Program-made: the position numbers and the translations under genes
Origin: Salinispirillum sp049115955
Lineage (GTDB): Bacteria > Pseudomonadota > Gammaproteobacteria > Pseudomonadales > Natronospirillaceae
Direction: 5' to 3'
Length of the DNA stretch: 64,000 bases
Assembly: GCA_049115955.1 (NCBI GenBank)
Contig: JAGDZJ010000019.1
Coordinates: forward strand, 62,001 to 126,000
Notes under the pieces: model-generated
Told to the model about the DNA's origin: nothing
The model's database searches: none
The model's input: the letters and a program-made list of their open reading frames with translations, nothing else
Shown here: positions 37,347 through 46,720 of the stretch, piece after piece
Position numbering within the stretch: the stretch's first letter is position 1
Layout: every line of letters starts with the position of its first letter

Positions 37347-37370
37347 TAGCCTGCTGGTAACAGCAGGCTA
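37347..37370 (-). terminator. 10-bp hairpin between the MFS gene and doxX
   Basis: TAGCCTGCTG pairs perfectly with CAGCAGGCTA around GTAA, ten bases past the doxX stop. Only a short T stretch follows on the minus strand. It lies between convergent genes. Confidence 0.6.
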
Positions 37371-37380
37371 GAAATTCTGC

Positions 37381-37764
37381 TTAGCCGCGACGAGCATCAA
37401 CACTCAGCTTGCCTGCACCGTGTGCAACCAAGACCAAGAAACCACCAGCGATTGTCACGTTTTTCATAAAGCTGATCATTTCCATTTGGTTGCTTGGATC
37501 AAAGTGAAACAAGAAACCTGAGACCAATGAGAAACCTGCCAACAACAACGCTGAAATACGCGTCTGGAAGCCAATCAAAACAAAGATGCCGCCGACCACT
37601 TCTACCAAAATAGTTGGGTAGATCAGAAATCCGGGAACACCCATCATTTCCATATAACCTTGCGTGCCTTCAAGACCACTGATTTTACCCAGACCACTCT
37701 GAATAAAGATCAAAGCCAACAACACGCGACCTGCCAATTCAACTACGGGATACCATGCTTTCAT
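37381..37764 (-). CDS. DoxX family membrane protein
   Basis: 127-residue protein with four hydrophobic segments: ELAGRVLLALIFIQSGLGKI, YPTILVEVVGGIFVLIGF, ALLLAGFSLVSGFLFHF and MKNVTIAGGFLVLVAHGAGKLSVD. The F(I)xxGxxKI motif in helix 1 and the C-terminal helix ending in GxGxxSxD are DoxX family marks. Members are linked to redox or thiol stress, but the role here is not known. GTAGGAC precedes the ATG. It is a single gene with its own terminators. Confidence 0.85.
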   Translation of the reverse strand: MKAWYPVVELAGRVLLALIFIQSGLGKISGLEGTQGYMEMMGVPGFLIYPTILVEVVGGIFVLIGFQTRISALLLAGFSLVSGFLFHFDPSNQMEMISFMKNVTIAGGFLVLVAHGAGKLSVDARRG

Positions 37765-38018
37765 TTTTCTGTCCTACGAGTTTGTTAATAAAAATTAATG
37801 TGTTCTACTGCGTTGGACAGAAATATAGAGCGGCACCGGGACAACGAATAGCAAAAGAATTCGACAAATAAGTTGAAATTATTTGAACATAACGCCAAAT
37901 GGCCGTCTGTACGCTGGCGTACACTTTCATTTCAAGGGATCTTTGACTGCACACGCACCCTTTTCTCAGACTTATTCATCTGTTGTAATAACGCGTCAAC
38001 CTACAGGATCAAAGGCAC

Positions 38019-39344
38019 ATGTCGCTCCCGACCGATCAGTTTCTGGATTTCTTCCGCAGAACCAGTCCCTATATCCATGCGCACCGTGGCAAAACATTGG
38101 TGGTTTGCCTGTCGGGAGAGGCCATTGATGAAGGCAGTTCAGCGCTCATCCACGACCTCGCTCTGTTGCGCAGCCTGGGGTTGCGATTAGTCGTTGTATT
38201 CGGTGCCCGCCCGCAGATCGGCCGCGCGCTGGCAAATGTCGGTCTAGACGACAATTTCAGTGACAGCCTACGCGTCACCACAGCAGAAACACTGCACCAT
38301 GTCATAGGCGCTGCCCAGCAATTATTAGTTCGCTTGCAGGCCGAGTTTTCACGTGGCCTGATCAACAGCCCCATGCACGGCGCGGCGGTGCGCACGGTCA
38401 CAGGTAACTATATTTACGCCCGCCCACGCGGCATTCTGAATGGCGTGGACCTGCAGTTCACAGGCAGCGTGCGCCGTGTAGCAGGCCAAGACATATGCCA
38501 TCAGCTCGACAATGGTAACGTAGTGCTGGTGCCGCCTTACGGGTTTTCTGTGACCGGAGAGCTCTTCAATTTAAGCGCTTTAGAAGTCGCACGTGATTGT
38601 GCCCGCGCTATCCGAGCCGACAAATTAGTGATTTTGGGCCAGATGGCCAGCTCGCTGCCGGATCCCGCGGTGACCAGCCAACTGACACCCCAATCGTTAC
38701 ACGATACGATGGGCGACTTGCCGCCGGAAGCACCCGGCTACCAAGAAGCGCAAACGGCTTTGTTGGCATGCCAGCAAGGTGTGCCGCGCGTGCATTTGCT
38801 GCCAGCGACCGAGCCCGGCGGCCTATTGCGTGAACTTTACACACGCGACGGCTGCGGCATCATGATTACGCGAGATGAGTACGATACCTTCCGGCCGGCG
38901 CGCAGCGACGACATCGGCGGTATTCTAGAACTGCTGAAACCGCTGGAAGATCAAGGCATTCTGGTGCGACGCTCACGCGAATTGCTAGAACAGGAAGTCG
39001 ATCATTTTGTGGTCAATGAGCGCGACGGAATGATCATTGGCTGTGCTGCATTGCACCCGTTCCCTACTGAACAAGGACATCAAGCCGAACTGGCCTGTGT
39101 CGCCGTACATGCGGAATACCAAGTACATGGGCGCGGCGCGCAATTACTTCGTCACATAGAGCAAAAAGCGCTGCAGTCGGGCATCAAACAGCTCTTTGCT
39201 TTGACCACCCACACCACCCATTGGTTTCTGGAAAACGGTTTCCAAGCGGGAAACATCAGCGACCTACCTGATGAACGTCAAGCACTGTACAATTATCAAC
39301 GCAACTCGCGGGTGCTGATTAAAGCCCTGACGAGCAACAAATAA
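38019..39344 (+). CDS. argA: Amino-acid N-acetyltransferase (N-acetylglutamate synthase)
   Basis: First step of arginine synthesis: acetyl-CoA plus glutamate. The 441-residue protein joins an N-terminal amino-acid-kinase-like domain (about 20-285; FFRRTSPYIHAHRGKTLVVCLSGEA), which binds arginine for feedback, to a C-terminal GNAT domain (about 295-435; LACVAVHAEYQVHGRGAQLLRHIE). This is the classical gammaproteobacterial ArgA. The spacer from doxX (37765-38018) shows no obvious ArgR box. Confidence 0.95.
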   Translation: MSLPTDQFLDFFRRTSPYIHAHRGKTLVVCLSGEAIDEGSSALIHDLALLRSLGLRLVVVFGARPQIGRALANVGLDDNFSDSLRVTTAETLHHVIGAAQQLLVRLQAEFSRGLINSPMHGAAVRTVTGNYIYARPRGILNGVDLQFTGSVRRVAGQDICHQLDNGNVVLVPPYGFSVTGELFNLSALEVARDCARAIRADKLVILGQMASSLPDPAVTSQLTPQSLHDTMGDLPPEAPGYQEAQTALLACQQGVPRVHLLPATEPGGLLRELYTRDGCGIMITRDEYDTFRPARSDDIGGILELLKPLEDQGILVRRSRELLEQEVDHFVVNERDGMIIGCAALHPFPTEQGHQAELACVAVHAEYQVHGRGAQLLRHIEQKALQSGIKQLFALTTHTTHWFLENGFQAGNISDLPDERQALYNYQRNSRVLIKALTSNK

Positions 39345-39362
39345 CACCCGATAAAAAAGAGA

Positions 39363-40187
39363 GTGGTTTTGACCTTTTATTCCAAGCTTCAAGCACGCTG
39401 GCAGTCCGCAGACTCACTGATCTGCGTTGGCCTCGACCCGCAACCCGAGCTGTTTCCGGCCGACATCGCCGCTGAGCCGCAGGCCATTTTCGCGTTCAAT
39501 AAAGCGATCATCGACGCGACGCATGACTTGGTCTGCGCGTACAAGCCGCAAATAGCGCACTACGCTGCTGTAGGCGCCGAAGACCAACTGCAAGCCACCA
39601 TGGATTATTTGCGCACCGAATACCCGGACATTCCGGTAATTCTGGACAGCAAACGCGGCGACATCGGCTCCACCGCCACCATGTATGCGCGCGAAGCGTT
39701 CGACCGCTATCAAGCTGACGCCGTGACAGTAAACCCGTACATGGGCTGGGACACCATCGAGCCTTTTGCGCGCTACACCGACAAGGGCGTGATCGTGCTG
39801 TGTCGCACGTCTAACGACTCGGCTGTAGAGCTGCAAAACTTGGCTTTGGCTTCTGGCAAAACACTGTTTGCCCGAGTCGCCGAACAAGCAACCAAGAAAT
39901 GGAATACGCACCAAAATCTGGGCCTCGTGGTTGGCGCGACTGCCCCGGCTGAATTGGCCGAAGTGAGAGCGTTAGTCGGCGATATGGCCATCCTCGTGCC
40001 AGGCTTGGGCGCGCAAGGTGGCGACACTGAAGCGGTGATGAAAGCTGGATTGAACAGCCAAGGTACTGGCCTGATCATTAACTCATCACGTGGTGTGCTG
40101 TACGCCAGCCAAGGGCCTGACTTCGCCGATGCCGCGCGCCAGGAAACTTTGCGCATGCGCGACCTCGCCAATCGGTTCCGCCCATGA
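39363..40187 (+). CDS. pyrF: Orotidine 5'-phosphate decarboxylase (type 2)
   Basis: Last step of UMP synthesis. The 274-residue protein belongs to the long PyrF subfamily: LICVGLDPQPELFP, CAYKPQIAHYAAVGAEDQL, the catalytic VILDSKRGDIGSTATMYA (Lys-Asp pair) and VPGLGAQGGDTE. Start is either GTG 39363 or TTG 39369; the AGAG just upstream suits the TTG slightly better. It is 18 bases after argA and overlaps cobU by ATGA. Confidence 0.93.
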   Translation: MVLTFYSKLQARWQSADSLICVGLDPQPELFPADIAAEPQAIFAFNKAIIDATHDLVCAYKPQIAHYAAVGAEDQLQATMDYLRTEYPDIPVILDSKRGDIGSTATMYAREAFDRYQADAVTVNPYMGWDTIEPFARYTDKGVIVLCRTSNDSAVELQNLALASGKTLFARVAEQATKKWNTHQNLGLVVGATAPAELAEVRALVGDMAILVPGLGAQGGDTEAVMKAGLNSQGTGLIINSSRGVLYASQGPDFADAARQETLRMRDLANRFRP

Positions 40188-40687
40188 TTCACCTGATCAC
40201 CGGCGGCGCACGCTCCGGCAAGAGTCGGCGCGCCGAGACGTTAGCCATGGGCAGCGCCCTGCCAGTGATCTACATCGCCACAGCACAGGCCGCCGATGCT
40301 GAAATGGCCGCGCGCATCGCCCATCACCGGCATCAGCGCCCGAGTGAATGGCACACCATCGAAGAACCCATTCAACTGGCTCAAGTACTACAAAGGTTGC
40401 CAGACGACCATTGCGTGCTGATCGATTGCATGACGCTGTGGCTCAGCAACCTGTTGCACGCCGAACCCGGTACCTTAGAGCGCGAGGCAAATGCCTTTCT
40501 TGAGCACTTGGCTACTACCTCTCAGTACCTGATTATCGTCACCAACGAAGTCGGTAGTGGCATCATCCCATTAGGTGAGCTGTCGCGGCAATTTGCGGAT
40601 GAAGCGGGTCGACTGAACCAGCAACTGGGACGCTTAGCCGACCAAGCCGAGCTGATCGTCGCTGGTCTGCCTGTTTTTCTAAAATAA
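40184..40687 (+). CDS. cobU: Adenosylcobinamide kinase / adenosylcobinamide-phosphate guanylyltransferase
   Basis: Bifunctional enzyme of the late cobalamin (nucleotide-loop) pathway. The 167-residue protein has the P-loop GGARSGKS at 7-14, IATAQAADAEMAARIAHHRHQRP with the histidine that becomes guanylylated, and IVTNEVGSGIIPLGELSRQFADEAGRLNQ-type C-terminal block. It is coupled to pyrF and followed 33 bases later by a BtuF-like gene, giving a B12 salvage pair. No cobalamin riboswitch precedes it. Confidence 0.94.
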   Translation: MIHLITGGARSGKSRRAETLAMGSALPVIYIATAQAADAEMAARIAHHRHQRPSEWHTIEEPIQLAQVLQRLPDDHCVLIDCMTLWLSNLLHAEPGTLEREANAFLEHLATTSQYLIIVTNEVGSGIIPLGELSRQFADEAGRLNQQLGRLADQAELIVAGLPVFLK

Positions 40688-40720
40688 AGCCTTCTCAAAA
40701 ACACCATAAGGACATACATC

Positions 40721-41602
40721 ATGGCTTCTTTTCACCGCAGATTCCGCATCATAGCTCTCGTTCTGCTAGCAAGCACCTTATCCCCGTTAGTCGCCGCAGA
40801 CATTCGCGTGACGGATGACGACGCCAACGTCATTACGCTCAGCCAACCGGCGCAGCGGGTTGTCAGCCTTGTGCCGCACGCGACTGAATTGATGTTTGAA
40901 GTCGGCGCGGGGCATCTGGTGGTCGGTGCCGCCGAATACAGCAACTACCCCGAAGCCGCTAAAGCCATTCCCCGCGTCGGTGATTATTTTGCTTTGAATC
41001 TTGAGGCCATACTCGCCCTGCAGCCGGATTTAATATTGGCGTGGCACAGCAGTAATGTGTCTACGCAACTGGAAACGCTGGCGCAGTTGAACATCCCTAT
41101 TTTTTACACCGACCCACAAAACCTCGAAATGATTGCCTCCACGCAACGCAATTTCGGCATTCTGACCGGCCGCACCGAACAAGGGGAAGCCGTCGCTCAG
41201 GGCTTTCTCGACGCCATGACCGACCTACAAACCGAGTACGGTGAACGCGAGCGCCTGCGCGTGTTCTATCAAGTGTGGCATGACCCTATATTCACCATCA
41301 GTAATCGCAATTTCATCGGTGAGCTGATTACCCTATGTGGCGGCGAAAATCTGTTTGGTGAGGCCCCCATGCTGGCCCCGCAAGTGGGTCGTGAATCCGT
41401 GGTAGCGGGTAACCCGCATGTGATTTTAGGCGGCGGATCCGACGGTACCGGCCTTGAAATTTGGCAATCAACACAAGAAATGTCTGCCGTCGCGTCAGGA
41501 CATCTTTACAACCTTAACAGTGACACCATTGCTCGCCCCACAAGCAGCCTAGTCACGGGTGCCCGTTTGCTGTGTGAGGCGATAGACCAAGCTCGACAGT
41601 GA
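40721..41602 (+). CDS. Periplasmic cobalamin/siderophore-type binding protein, BtuF-like
   Basis: 293-residue exported protein: signal peptide about 1-26 (ALVLLASTLSPLVAA), then a helical-backbone binding fold (Peripla_BP_2) with RVVSLVPHATELMFEVGAG, VGDYFALNLEAILALQPDLILAWHSS, and GGENLFGEAPMLAPQVGRESV. AAGGA precedes the ATG. The cobU neighbour points to corrinoid binding; Fe-siderophore binding is the alternative. No cognate BtuC or BtuD gene is in the window. Confidence 0.82.
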   Translation: MASFHRRFRIIALVLLASTLSPLVAADIRVTDDDANVITLSQPAQRVVSLVPHATELMFEVGAGHLVVGAAEYSNYPEAAKAIPRVGDYFALNLEAILALQPDLILAWHSSNVSTQLETLAQLNIPIFYTDPQNLEMIASTQRNFGILTGRTEQGEAVAQGFLDAMTDLQTEYGERERLRVFYQVWHDPIFTISNRNFIGELITLCGGENLFGEAPMLAPQVGRESVVAGNPHVILGGGSDGTGLEIWQSTQEMSAVASGHLYNLNSDTIARPTSSLVTGARLLCEAIDQARQ

Positions 41603-41609
41603 TTAAAAC

Positions 41610-41679
41610 GTGATCAAGATCAACAGGACGAGTCTTTCTAATCAACAAGGCTTGCCCTTAAATCCAACCCCTCTATACT
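41610..41679 (+). promoter_or_regulatory. FNR/ANR-like box and promoter of a small exported protein
   Basis: GTGATCAAGATCAA (41610-41623) matches TTGAT-N4-ATCAA with one mismatch. The promoter is -35 TTGCCC (41652-41657), 16-bp spacer, -10 TATACT (41674-41679). With a start near 41686 the box centre is near -70, close to a class I position. Confidence 0.5.
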
Positions 41680-41714
41680 GATTGTGAAAACAACACTCTG
41701 CGGAGGATAGCAAT

Positions 41715-42089
41715 ATGAAGAAGTTAGGACGTGTTTTGTTAGCAGGACTGGTTGCCGGCGCCTTGGTAACGAGCGTACAGGCTGTGGAATATTGGACAGG
41801 TGGCGTGGGCGTTGAATCGCGCGCAGAAGCGCCAATGCAGAACACCACCATTGAGTTTTTCAATGTGGAAGGATCTTATTTAGCCGAGATCTGGTTCACC
41901 CTGCAGAACGAACGTGGTGAGCTGCTCGCTGAAGGCCTGACCGATGGCCCTTGGGTGGTCGCTCAATTGCCAGACGGCAACTACCGCATCAGCGGTGAGC
42001 GCTTGGAAAACGGTGAAGTACAAACTGCTTTTTTTCGCGTAGCCGGTAATCGTCACCAGATTGTTGGCTTAAAATACCAGTCTGAGTAA
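41715..42089 (+). CDS. Small exported protein of unknown function
   Basis: 124 residues. Signal peptide about 1-23 (LLAGLVAGALVTSVQA), mature part about 100 residues, probably beta-rich: NTTIEFFNVEGSYLAEIWFTLQNERGELLAEGLTDGPWVVAQLPDG is like a carboxypeptidase-regulatory or transthyretin-type fold in its 'functional Gly-x-TDxxG...LPxGxY' pattern. GGAGG lies before the ATG. No cysteine in the mature part and no assigned family. The FNR-like box upstream hints at oxygen-dependent expression. Confidence 0.7.
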   Translation: MKKLGRVLLAGLVAGALVTSVQAVEYWTGGVGVESRAEAPMQNTTIEFFNVEGSYLAEIWFTLQNERGELLAEGLTDGPWVVAQLPDGNYRISGERLENGEVQTAFFRVAGNRHQIVGLKYQSE

Positions 42090-42157
42090 GACCTAAGGCG
42101 GGTGGTATTTTTATCACTCGCCTCTATCTATTCGATTTAGCCATTCAAGCTAACCTA

Positions 42158-42180
42158 AGGCAGGTTATCCGAACCTGCCT
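42158..42180. terminator. 9-bp hairpin between convergent genes
   Basis: AGGCAGGTT pairs with AACCTGCCT around ATCCG. It lies five bases past the msrA stop and about 70 past the small exported gene. No T-run on either side, so it could serve both genes as a weak bidirectional terminator. Confidence 0.5.
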
Positions 42181-42185
42181 ACCCC

Positions 42186-42821
42186 TCAAATCGCGCATGT
42201 CACTCCGGTACCTTTCAAGCCACAGTACCCGTTCGGGTTCTTATGTAGGTATTGTTGGTGATAGGTCTCGGCGTAATAAAAAGGCACGCTTTCTCGCACT
42301 TCCGTCGTAATAGCGCTCATACCTGCCGCTTTCAACTGTGCCCCAAAGGCGTCAAGGCTTGCAAGGGCGATCTGAGTTTGGGCTGCACTGAACGTATAGA
42401 TCGCGGAGCGATACTGTGACCCCACATCGTTCCCCTGGCGCATACCTTGAGTCGGATCATGAGCCTCCCAAAATACGCGCAGAATTTCTGCCAGCGTGAT
42501 CCGTTTCGGATCGAACACCACCAGCACAACCTCTGTATGGCCAGTCTGGCCTGTGCAGGTTTCTTCATACGTCGGGTTTGGCGTAAAACCACCAGCGTAA
42601 CCCGCGGCGGTCGTAAACACGCCCGGCAACTGCCAGAACAACCGCTCGGCGCCCCAAAAACAACCCAAACCTAAGACAACGCGCTCCATGCCCGCAGGAA
42701 AGGGCTCCAACATTGAACTGCCGTTTACGGCGTGGGTTGGCGCTACGGTTAATGGCTCTGAGCGCCCCGGCAAGGCACGCTCCGCCGATGTTGGCATATC
42801 TGTTTTCGTAAAAAGACCCAT
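42186..42821 (-). CDS. msrA: Peptide methionine-S-sulfoxide reductase MsrA
   Basis: Repairs oxidised methionine (S-epimer). The 211-residue protein has the catalytic GCFWGAE motif with Cys54, AGYAGGFTPNPTYEETCTGQTGHTE and a C-terminal YHQQYLHKNPNGYCGLKGTGV region with the recycling cysteine. Length and N-terminal extension match E. coli MsrA. A perfect GGAGG lies 5 bases before the ATG. Confidence 0.96.
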   Translation of the reverse strand: MGLFTKTDMPTSAERALPGRSEPLTVAPTHAVNGSSMLEPFPAGMERVVLGLGCFWGAERLFWQLPGVFTTAAGYAGGFTPNPTYEETCTGQTGHTEVVLVVFDPKRITLAEILRVFWEAHDPTQGMRQGNDVGSQYRSAIYTFSAAQTQIALASLDAFGAQLKAAGMSAITTEVRESVPFYYAETYHQQYLHKNPNGYCGLKGTGVTCAI

Positions 42822-42906
42822 GTAACCTCCACGCTGACCATTGAGAGTTGCTGGCGAGCAACTACCTGACTATAGTGATACACAGCCTACGTTGAGAGCA
42901 AGCCGA

Positions 42907-43275
42907 ATGGATGACAACCGCCGTTTCACCCGCCTACCCCAAGATGCAAAGGCCTGCCTTGTGCTGCCCGAACTGACCATCGACGGAGAACTTCATGACA
43001 TTAGCCTCAAAGGCGCGCTGTTTCTAGCCTTGAGTGATGACCTACCGCAACAGTGGCGTGACCATGAAGGCACGCTCAATATTGAACTGAGCGAGGGCGA
43101 CGTCGTTATTTCCATGAACGTACGCCTGGCGTTCATTGACGGCCATCACGCTGGCCTCGAAGTTACCACGCTGGGATTGGACAGCGCCTCACATCTACGC
43201 CGCTTGGTTGAGCTCAATCTTGGAGCCGAAGAGCTGCTGCAACGTGAACTCGGCATGCTGTGGGACAACCGCTAG
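42907..43275 (+). CDS. PilZ domain protein (c-di-GMP receptor)
   Basis: 122-residue cytoplasmic protein made of one PilZ domain. It has the two c-di-GMP-binding motifs: RRFTR at residues 5-9 and DISLKG near 34 (pattern D-x-S-x-x-G). The frame opens at 42841, but MDDNRRFTR at 42907 is the natural start. It is a stand-alone receptor, so it probably works by protein contact. Fits with the EAL- and HD-GYP-related proteins later in the window, though no direct link is seen. Confidence 0.88.
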   Translation: MDDNRRFTRLPQDAKACLVLPELTIDGELHDISLKGALFLALSDDLPQQWRDHEGTLNIELSEGDVVISMNVRLAFIDGHHAGLEVTTLGLDSASHLRRLVELNLGAEELLQRELGMLWDNR

Positions 43276-43305
43276 TCATTCACCAGCGTTGGCGCCTGCT
43301 GCGCA

Positions 43306-43333
43306 TTTAACGTAAAATCGCCTGCACTATACT
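43306..43333 (+). promoter_or_regulatory. ilvD promoter
   Basis: -35 TTTAAC (43306-43311), 16-bp spacer, -10 TATACT (43328-43333). Start near 43340, leader about 33 bases, with GCAGGAG before the ATG. Confidence 0.65.
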
Positions 43334-43372
43334 AATACCAGCGCTTAGCAAGAGCGCACCGCAGGAGTCGAA

Positions 43373-45162
43373 ATGCCTAAGTACCGTTCTTACACCACCA
43401 CCCAAGGTCGCAACATGGCGGGTGCACGCGCCCTCTGGCGTGCCACTGGCATGAAAGACGGCGACTTCCAAAAGCCCATTATTGCCGTGGTTAACTCCTT
43501 TACTCAATTTGTACCAGGCCATGTTCACTTAAAAGATATGGGGCAACTGGTCGCACGTGAGATTGAAGCCGCGGGCGGTGTCGCCAAAGAATTCAACACC
43601 ATTGCGGTCGACGACGGAATCGCGATGGGCCACGACGGCATGCTGTACAGCCTGCCCAGCCGTGACCTTATCGCTGACTCGGTGGAGTACATGGTGAACG
43701 CGCACTGCGCCGACGCCATNNCGTCAACATCCCCGTCATTTTCGTCTCCGGCGGCCCGATGGAAGCCGGGAAAACCAAATTGATTGATCACGGTTTGGAC
43801 TTGGTAGACGCCATGGTTATGGCGGCCGACGACAGCGTAGACGACGAAACCGTTGCCGAAATCGAACGTTCAGCGTGCCCTACCTGTGGGTCATGCTCTG
43901 GCATGTTCACCGCCAACTCCATGAACTGCTTGACCGAAGCCATCGGCCTCAGCTTGCCCGGCAACGGCACCGTGGTGGCTACACACGCCGACCGCGAGCG
44001 CTTGTTCAAAGAAGCCGGACACCGCATCGTCGAGATCACCAAGCGTCACTACGAGCAAGACGACTACAGCGTATTGCCGCGCAGCATCGGCAACAAGAAA
44101 GCCTTTGAAAACGCCATGATGCTCGATATCGCCATGGGCGGCTCGACCAATACCATTCTGCACTTGCTGGCCATTGCTCTGGAAGCTGAAACCGACTTCA
44201 CCCTGCAGGACATGGATCGTTTATCACGCTACATTCCGCAGTTGTGCAAGGTCGCACCGAACACGCAGAAATACCACATTGAAGACGTGCACCGCGCTGG
44301 CGGCATCATGGGCATTTTGGGCGAACTGGCACGCGCTGGTTTGTTACACACCGACGTGCCCACAGTACACAGCGCTACCATGGCGGAAGCGCTGGCGCAG
44401 TACGACATCATGCAAACGCAAGACAGCGCGGTGAAAGAATTCTTCCGCGCCGGTCCGGGCGGCGTGCCGACGCAGGTTGCGTTCAGCCAAGCCGCTCGCT
44501 GGTCAACGCTGGATGGCGACCGTGCCAACGGCTGTATTCGTGACCTCGAACACGCCTATTCGAAAGAAGGTGGCTTGGCGGTATTGTTCGGTAATATTGC
44601 CGAAGACGGCTGTGTAGTGAAAACCGCCGGGGTGGACGAGTCCATTCACGTATTTGAAGGCAAAGCGAAGATATTCGAAAGCCAAGACTCCGCCGTAAAA
44701 GGCATTTTGGCTGACGAAGTGAAAGAAGGCGACATCGTCATCATCCGCTACGAAGGCCCGAAAGGCGGCCCCGGCATGCAAGAAATGCTGTACCCCACCA
44801 GCTACCTGAAATCCAAAGGCTTGGGTAAGGCTTGTGCCTTGCTGACCGACGGTCGGTTCTCGGGTGGTACGTCAGGCTTGTCGATTGGCCACGCCTCACC
44901 GGAAGCTGCAGCAGGCGGTGCCATCGCTTTGATCGAAGAAGGCGACACGGTGATCATCGACATCCCGAACCGCAGCATCAACCTGCAAATCAGTGACGTC
45001 CAAATGGCTGAACGTCGCGCCGCGATGGAAGCCAAAGGCAAAGACGCTTGGAAGCCTGCCGAACAGCGCGAACGCAAAGTATCGGCGGCCTTGAAAGCCT
45101 ATGCCTTGCTGGCTACCAGCGCTGACAAAGGCGCGGTGCGCGACCTAAGCAAGCTCGACTGA
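43373..45162 (+). CDS. ilvD: Dihydroxy-acid dehydratase (interrupted by an assembly gap)
   Basis: Fe-S enzyme of isoleucine/valine synthesis. The first part (115 codons, KYRSYTTTQGRNMAGARAL to VNAHCADA) and the second (479 codons, from NIPVIFVSGGPMEAGKTKL, with CPTCGSCSGMF) are in different frames on either side of NN at 43720-43721. E. coli IlvD has 616 residues; the two parts sum to about 594, so about 21 residues (the block with the SNCDKITPG cluster-binding motif) are missing at the gap. The gene is therefore almost surely intact in the organism. Confidence 0.95.
43720..43721. other. Assembly gap (NN) inside ilvD
   Basis: Two ambiguous bases stand where alignment to known IlvD predicts about 63 further coding bases. 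The N count does not represent the real gap length, and the frame change across it is an artefact. Confidence 0.95.
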
Positions 45163-45172
45163 TAAGCACCTG

Positions 45173-45208
45173 ATGGCCGCGGCTCAATGCATGTTGAGCC
45201 ACGGCCAT
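45173..45208 (+). terminator. Long hairpin after ilvD
   Basis: ATGGCCG-C-GGCTCAA pairs with TTGAGCC-A-CGGCCAT around TGCATG: 14 pairs with one mismatch, ten bases after the ilvD stop. No T-run follows. An open frame that begins inside the hairpin is not a real start. Confidence 0.65.
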
Positions 45209-45250
45209 TCGCCATCCTGCATTGCACCTTCTGAGAAATATCCCACTTTT

Positions 45251-46720
45251 ATGTCCGTGAAACGCTTCGTCATCGTCGCCCTCGTGGCCCTGATTCTATG
45301 GCCTGCCGCTGGCTGGGTGTTCTTGTACAGCACCGCCGACCGCGTGGCGCACAATGCCGAAGCAGCGATCAACGACCTCGTGACGCAACACAGCAACTGG
45401 CAACTGACCACAACGCAAGTGAACTACCAACTCGGCATCATACCCGCCGTGCAATTGCACAATGCCAGCTTGCACATCCCCAATCTTGACGAGCCTCTGC
45501 AAATCAGCAGCGCTACCCTAACCGGACGCTGGTACAGCCTATGGTTGTTTTCATGGCTCCCCGACCGCGTGGTTATTCACCACAGCCAATGGATTCAAAG
45601 CGCCAGCGAATACACCACCGCTGACCTAACTCATGCTTGGGCCATCACCGAAGCCCTGCCGCGCCTGCAAGCACCGTTTGTGCGCCTGCGCGCCATCGAC
45701 ATTCAACAGCTCGACGTCACCCTGTACGACCCGGACACCGCCACGCTGGTAGACGCCACCGTGAGCGCTGAACTCAGCCGCGTGCGTGGCCAAGAATACC
45801 AACTGCAAAGCATTGCCGACCTGCGCGGTGACGGCTGGGTTGACCACGGCTTTGCCGAACTGCAAATGGAATGGGGCCTGCGCAGAGACGACCTCCCTGT
45901 TCGTCTGATCAGCTTAGACGCCAGCCTGGAAGTGCACTCCAGCAGCCGCGAATTCGGCATCTACCGCTGGGAAGCACAAGCCGAACAACTGTATATGAAC
46001 CCCGGCACACAGCACTTTGAAGCACGCGACCTCATCTTCAGCGACGCCCGCAGCCTCGGTCGCGACGAAGCCCTGCCATTGGAAACCGGCGTACGTTGGG
46101 CGCTTATCAATGCCGAAGGCACACTGGCAACCGAGCCTGTATCTAACGCACAGGAGCACTGGCGCGCCGCCACCGTGCGCCGTGCCCAAGTGGAACGACC
46201 ACGCAGTGAATGGGTAGAAGACCTGCAATGGATACAGCAATACGACCAGTGGAACACCCGCGCACCCGGCACAACCGGTCGCACTGAAATCAGCTGGCAA
46301 GCGCGCCTGAACCACCCCGAACTGCGCCAAGTACTGGTTCAACTTAATCAACAGCAAAGCAGCGACAACACCCTGGACCGCTGGCGCGCCGAACCCGCCA
46401 ATATCGCCATCGACATAACGGGAGTGCAAACCAACCACGTACTGCGTGGCCGCGCCGACGCACTGAGCGACCTGAACAACCGCACCCTGCACCTGAATCG
46501 ACTGGAATTGAGCGAGCAATCTGGTAACGACACCTACTGGCTCTACGGACACCTGCGCTTGGATGACAACCGACTCAGCTTTGACGACCTGATTGGCGCC
46601 GAACGTGGCACAGTAGCCAACCCCTATCAACCATTACGTTTCTGGGCCGACTGTTATGATCAACATGACACGTCCGCCGTGCTCAGCTTAATGGACTGCA
46701 GCGCGAGCCTACGCCCATGA
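45251..46720 (+). CDS. AsmA-like membrane-anchored protein
   Basis: 489-residue protein with an N-terminal membrane helix (RFVIVALVALILWPAAGWVFLYS, about 5-27) and a long periplasmic beta-rich region. It resembles the AsmA-type proteins that precede mutY in pseudomonads. AsmA relatives are thought to bridge the envelope for phospholipid transport; this one is short for that and its role is not known. ATG 45251 directly precedes the helix; the longer frame starts inside the ilvD hairpin. It overlaps mutY by ATGA. Confidence 0.72.
   Translation: MSVKRFVIVALVALILWPAAGWVFLYSTADRVAHNAEAAINDLVTQHSNWQLTTTQVNYQLGIIPAVQLHNASLHIPNLDEPLQISSATLTGRWYSLWLFSWLPDRVVIHHSQWIQSASEYTTADLTHAWAITEALPRLQAPFVRLRAIDIQQLDVTLYDPDTATLVDATVSAELSRVRGQEYQLQSIADLRGDGWVDHGFAELQMEWGLRRDDLPVRLISLDASLEVHSSSREFGIYRWEAQAEQLYMNPGTQHFEARDLIFSDARSLGRDEALPLETGVRWALINAEGTLATEPVSNAQEHWRAATVRRAQVERPRSEWVEDLQWIQQYDQWNTRAPGTTGRTEISWQARLNHPELRQVLVQLNQQQSSDNTLDRWRAEPANIAIDITGVQTNHVLRGRADALSDLNNRTLHLNRLELSEQSGNDTYWLYGHLRLDDNRLSFDDLIGAERGTVANPYQPLRFWADCYDQHDTSAVLSLMDCSASLRP

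Noticed and set aside
45914..46630. Long minus-strand open frame opposite the AsmA-like gene
   Set aside because: It is antisense to a frame with a membrane anchor, proper start and coupled mutY overlap; it has no motif or ribosome site and is a shadow frame.
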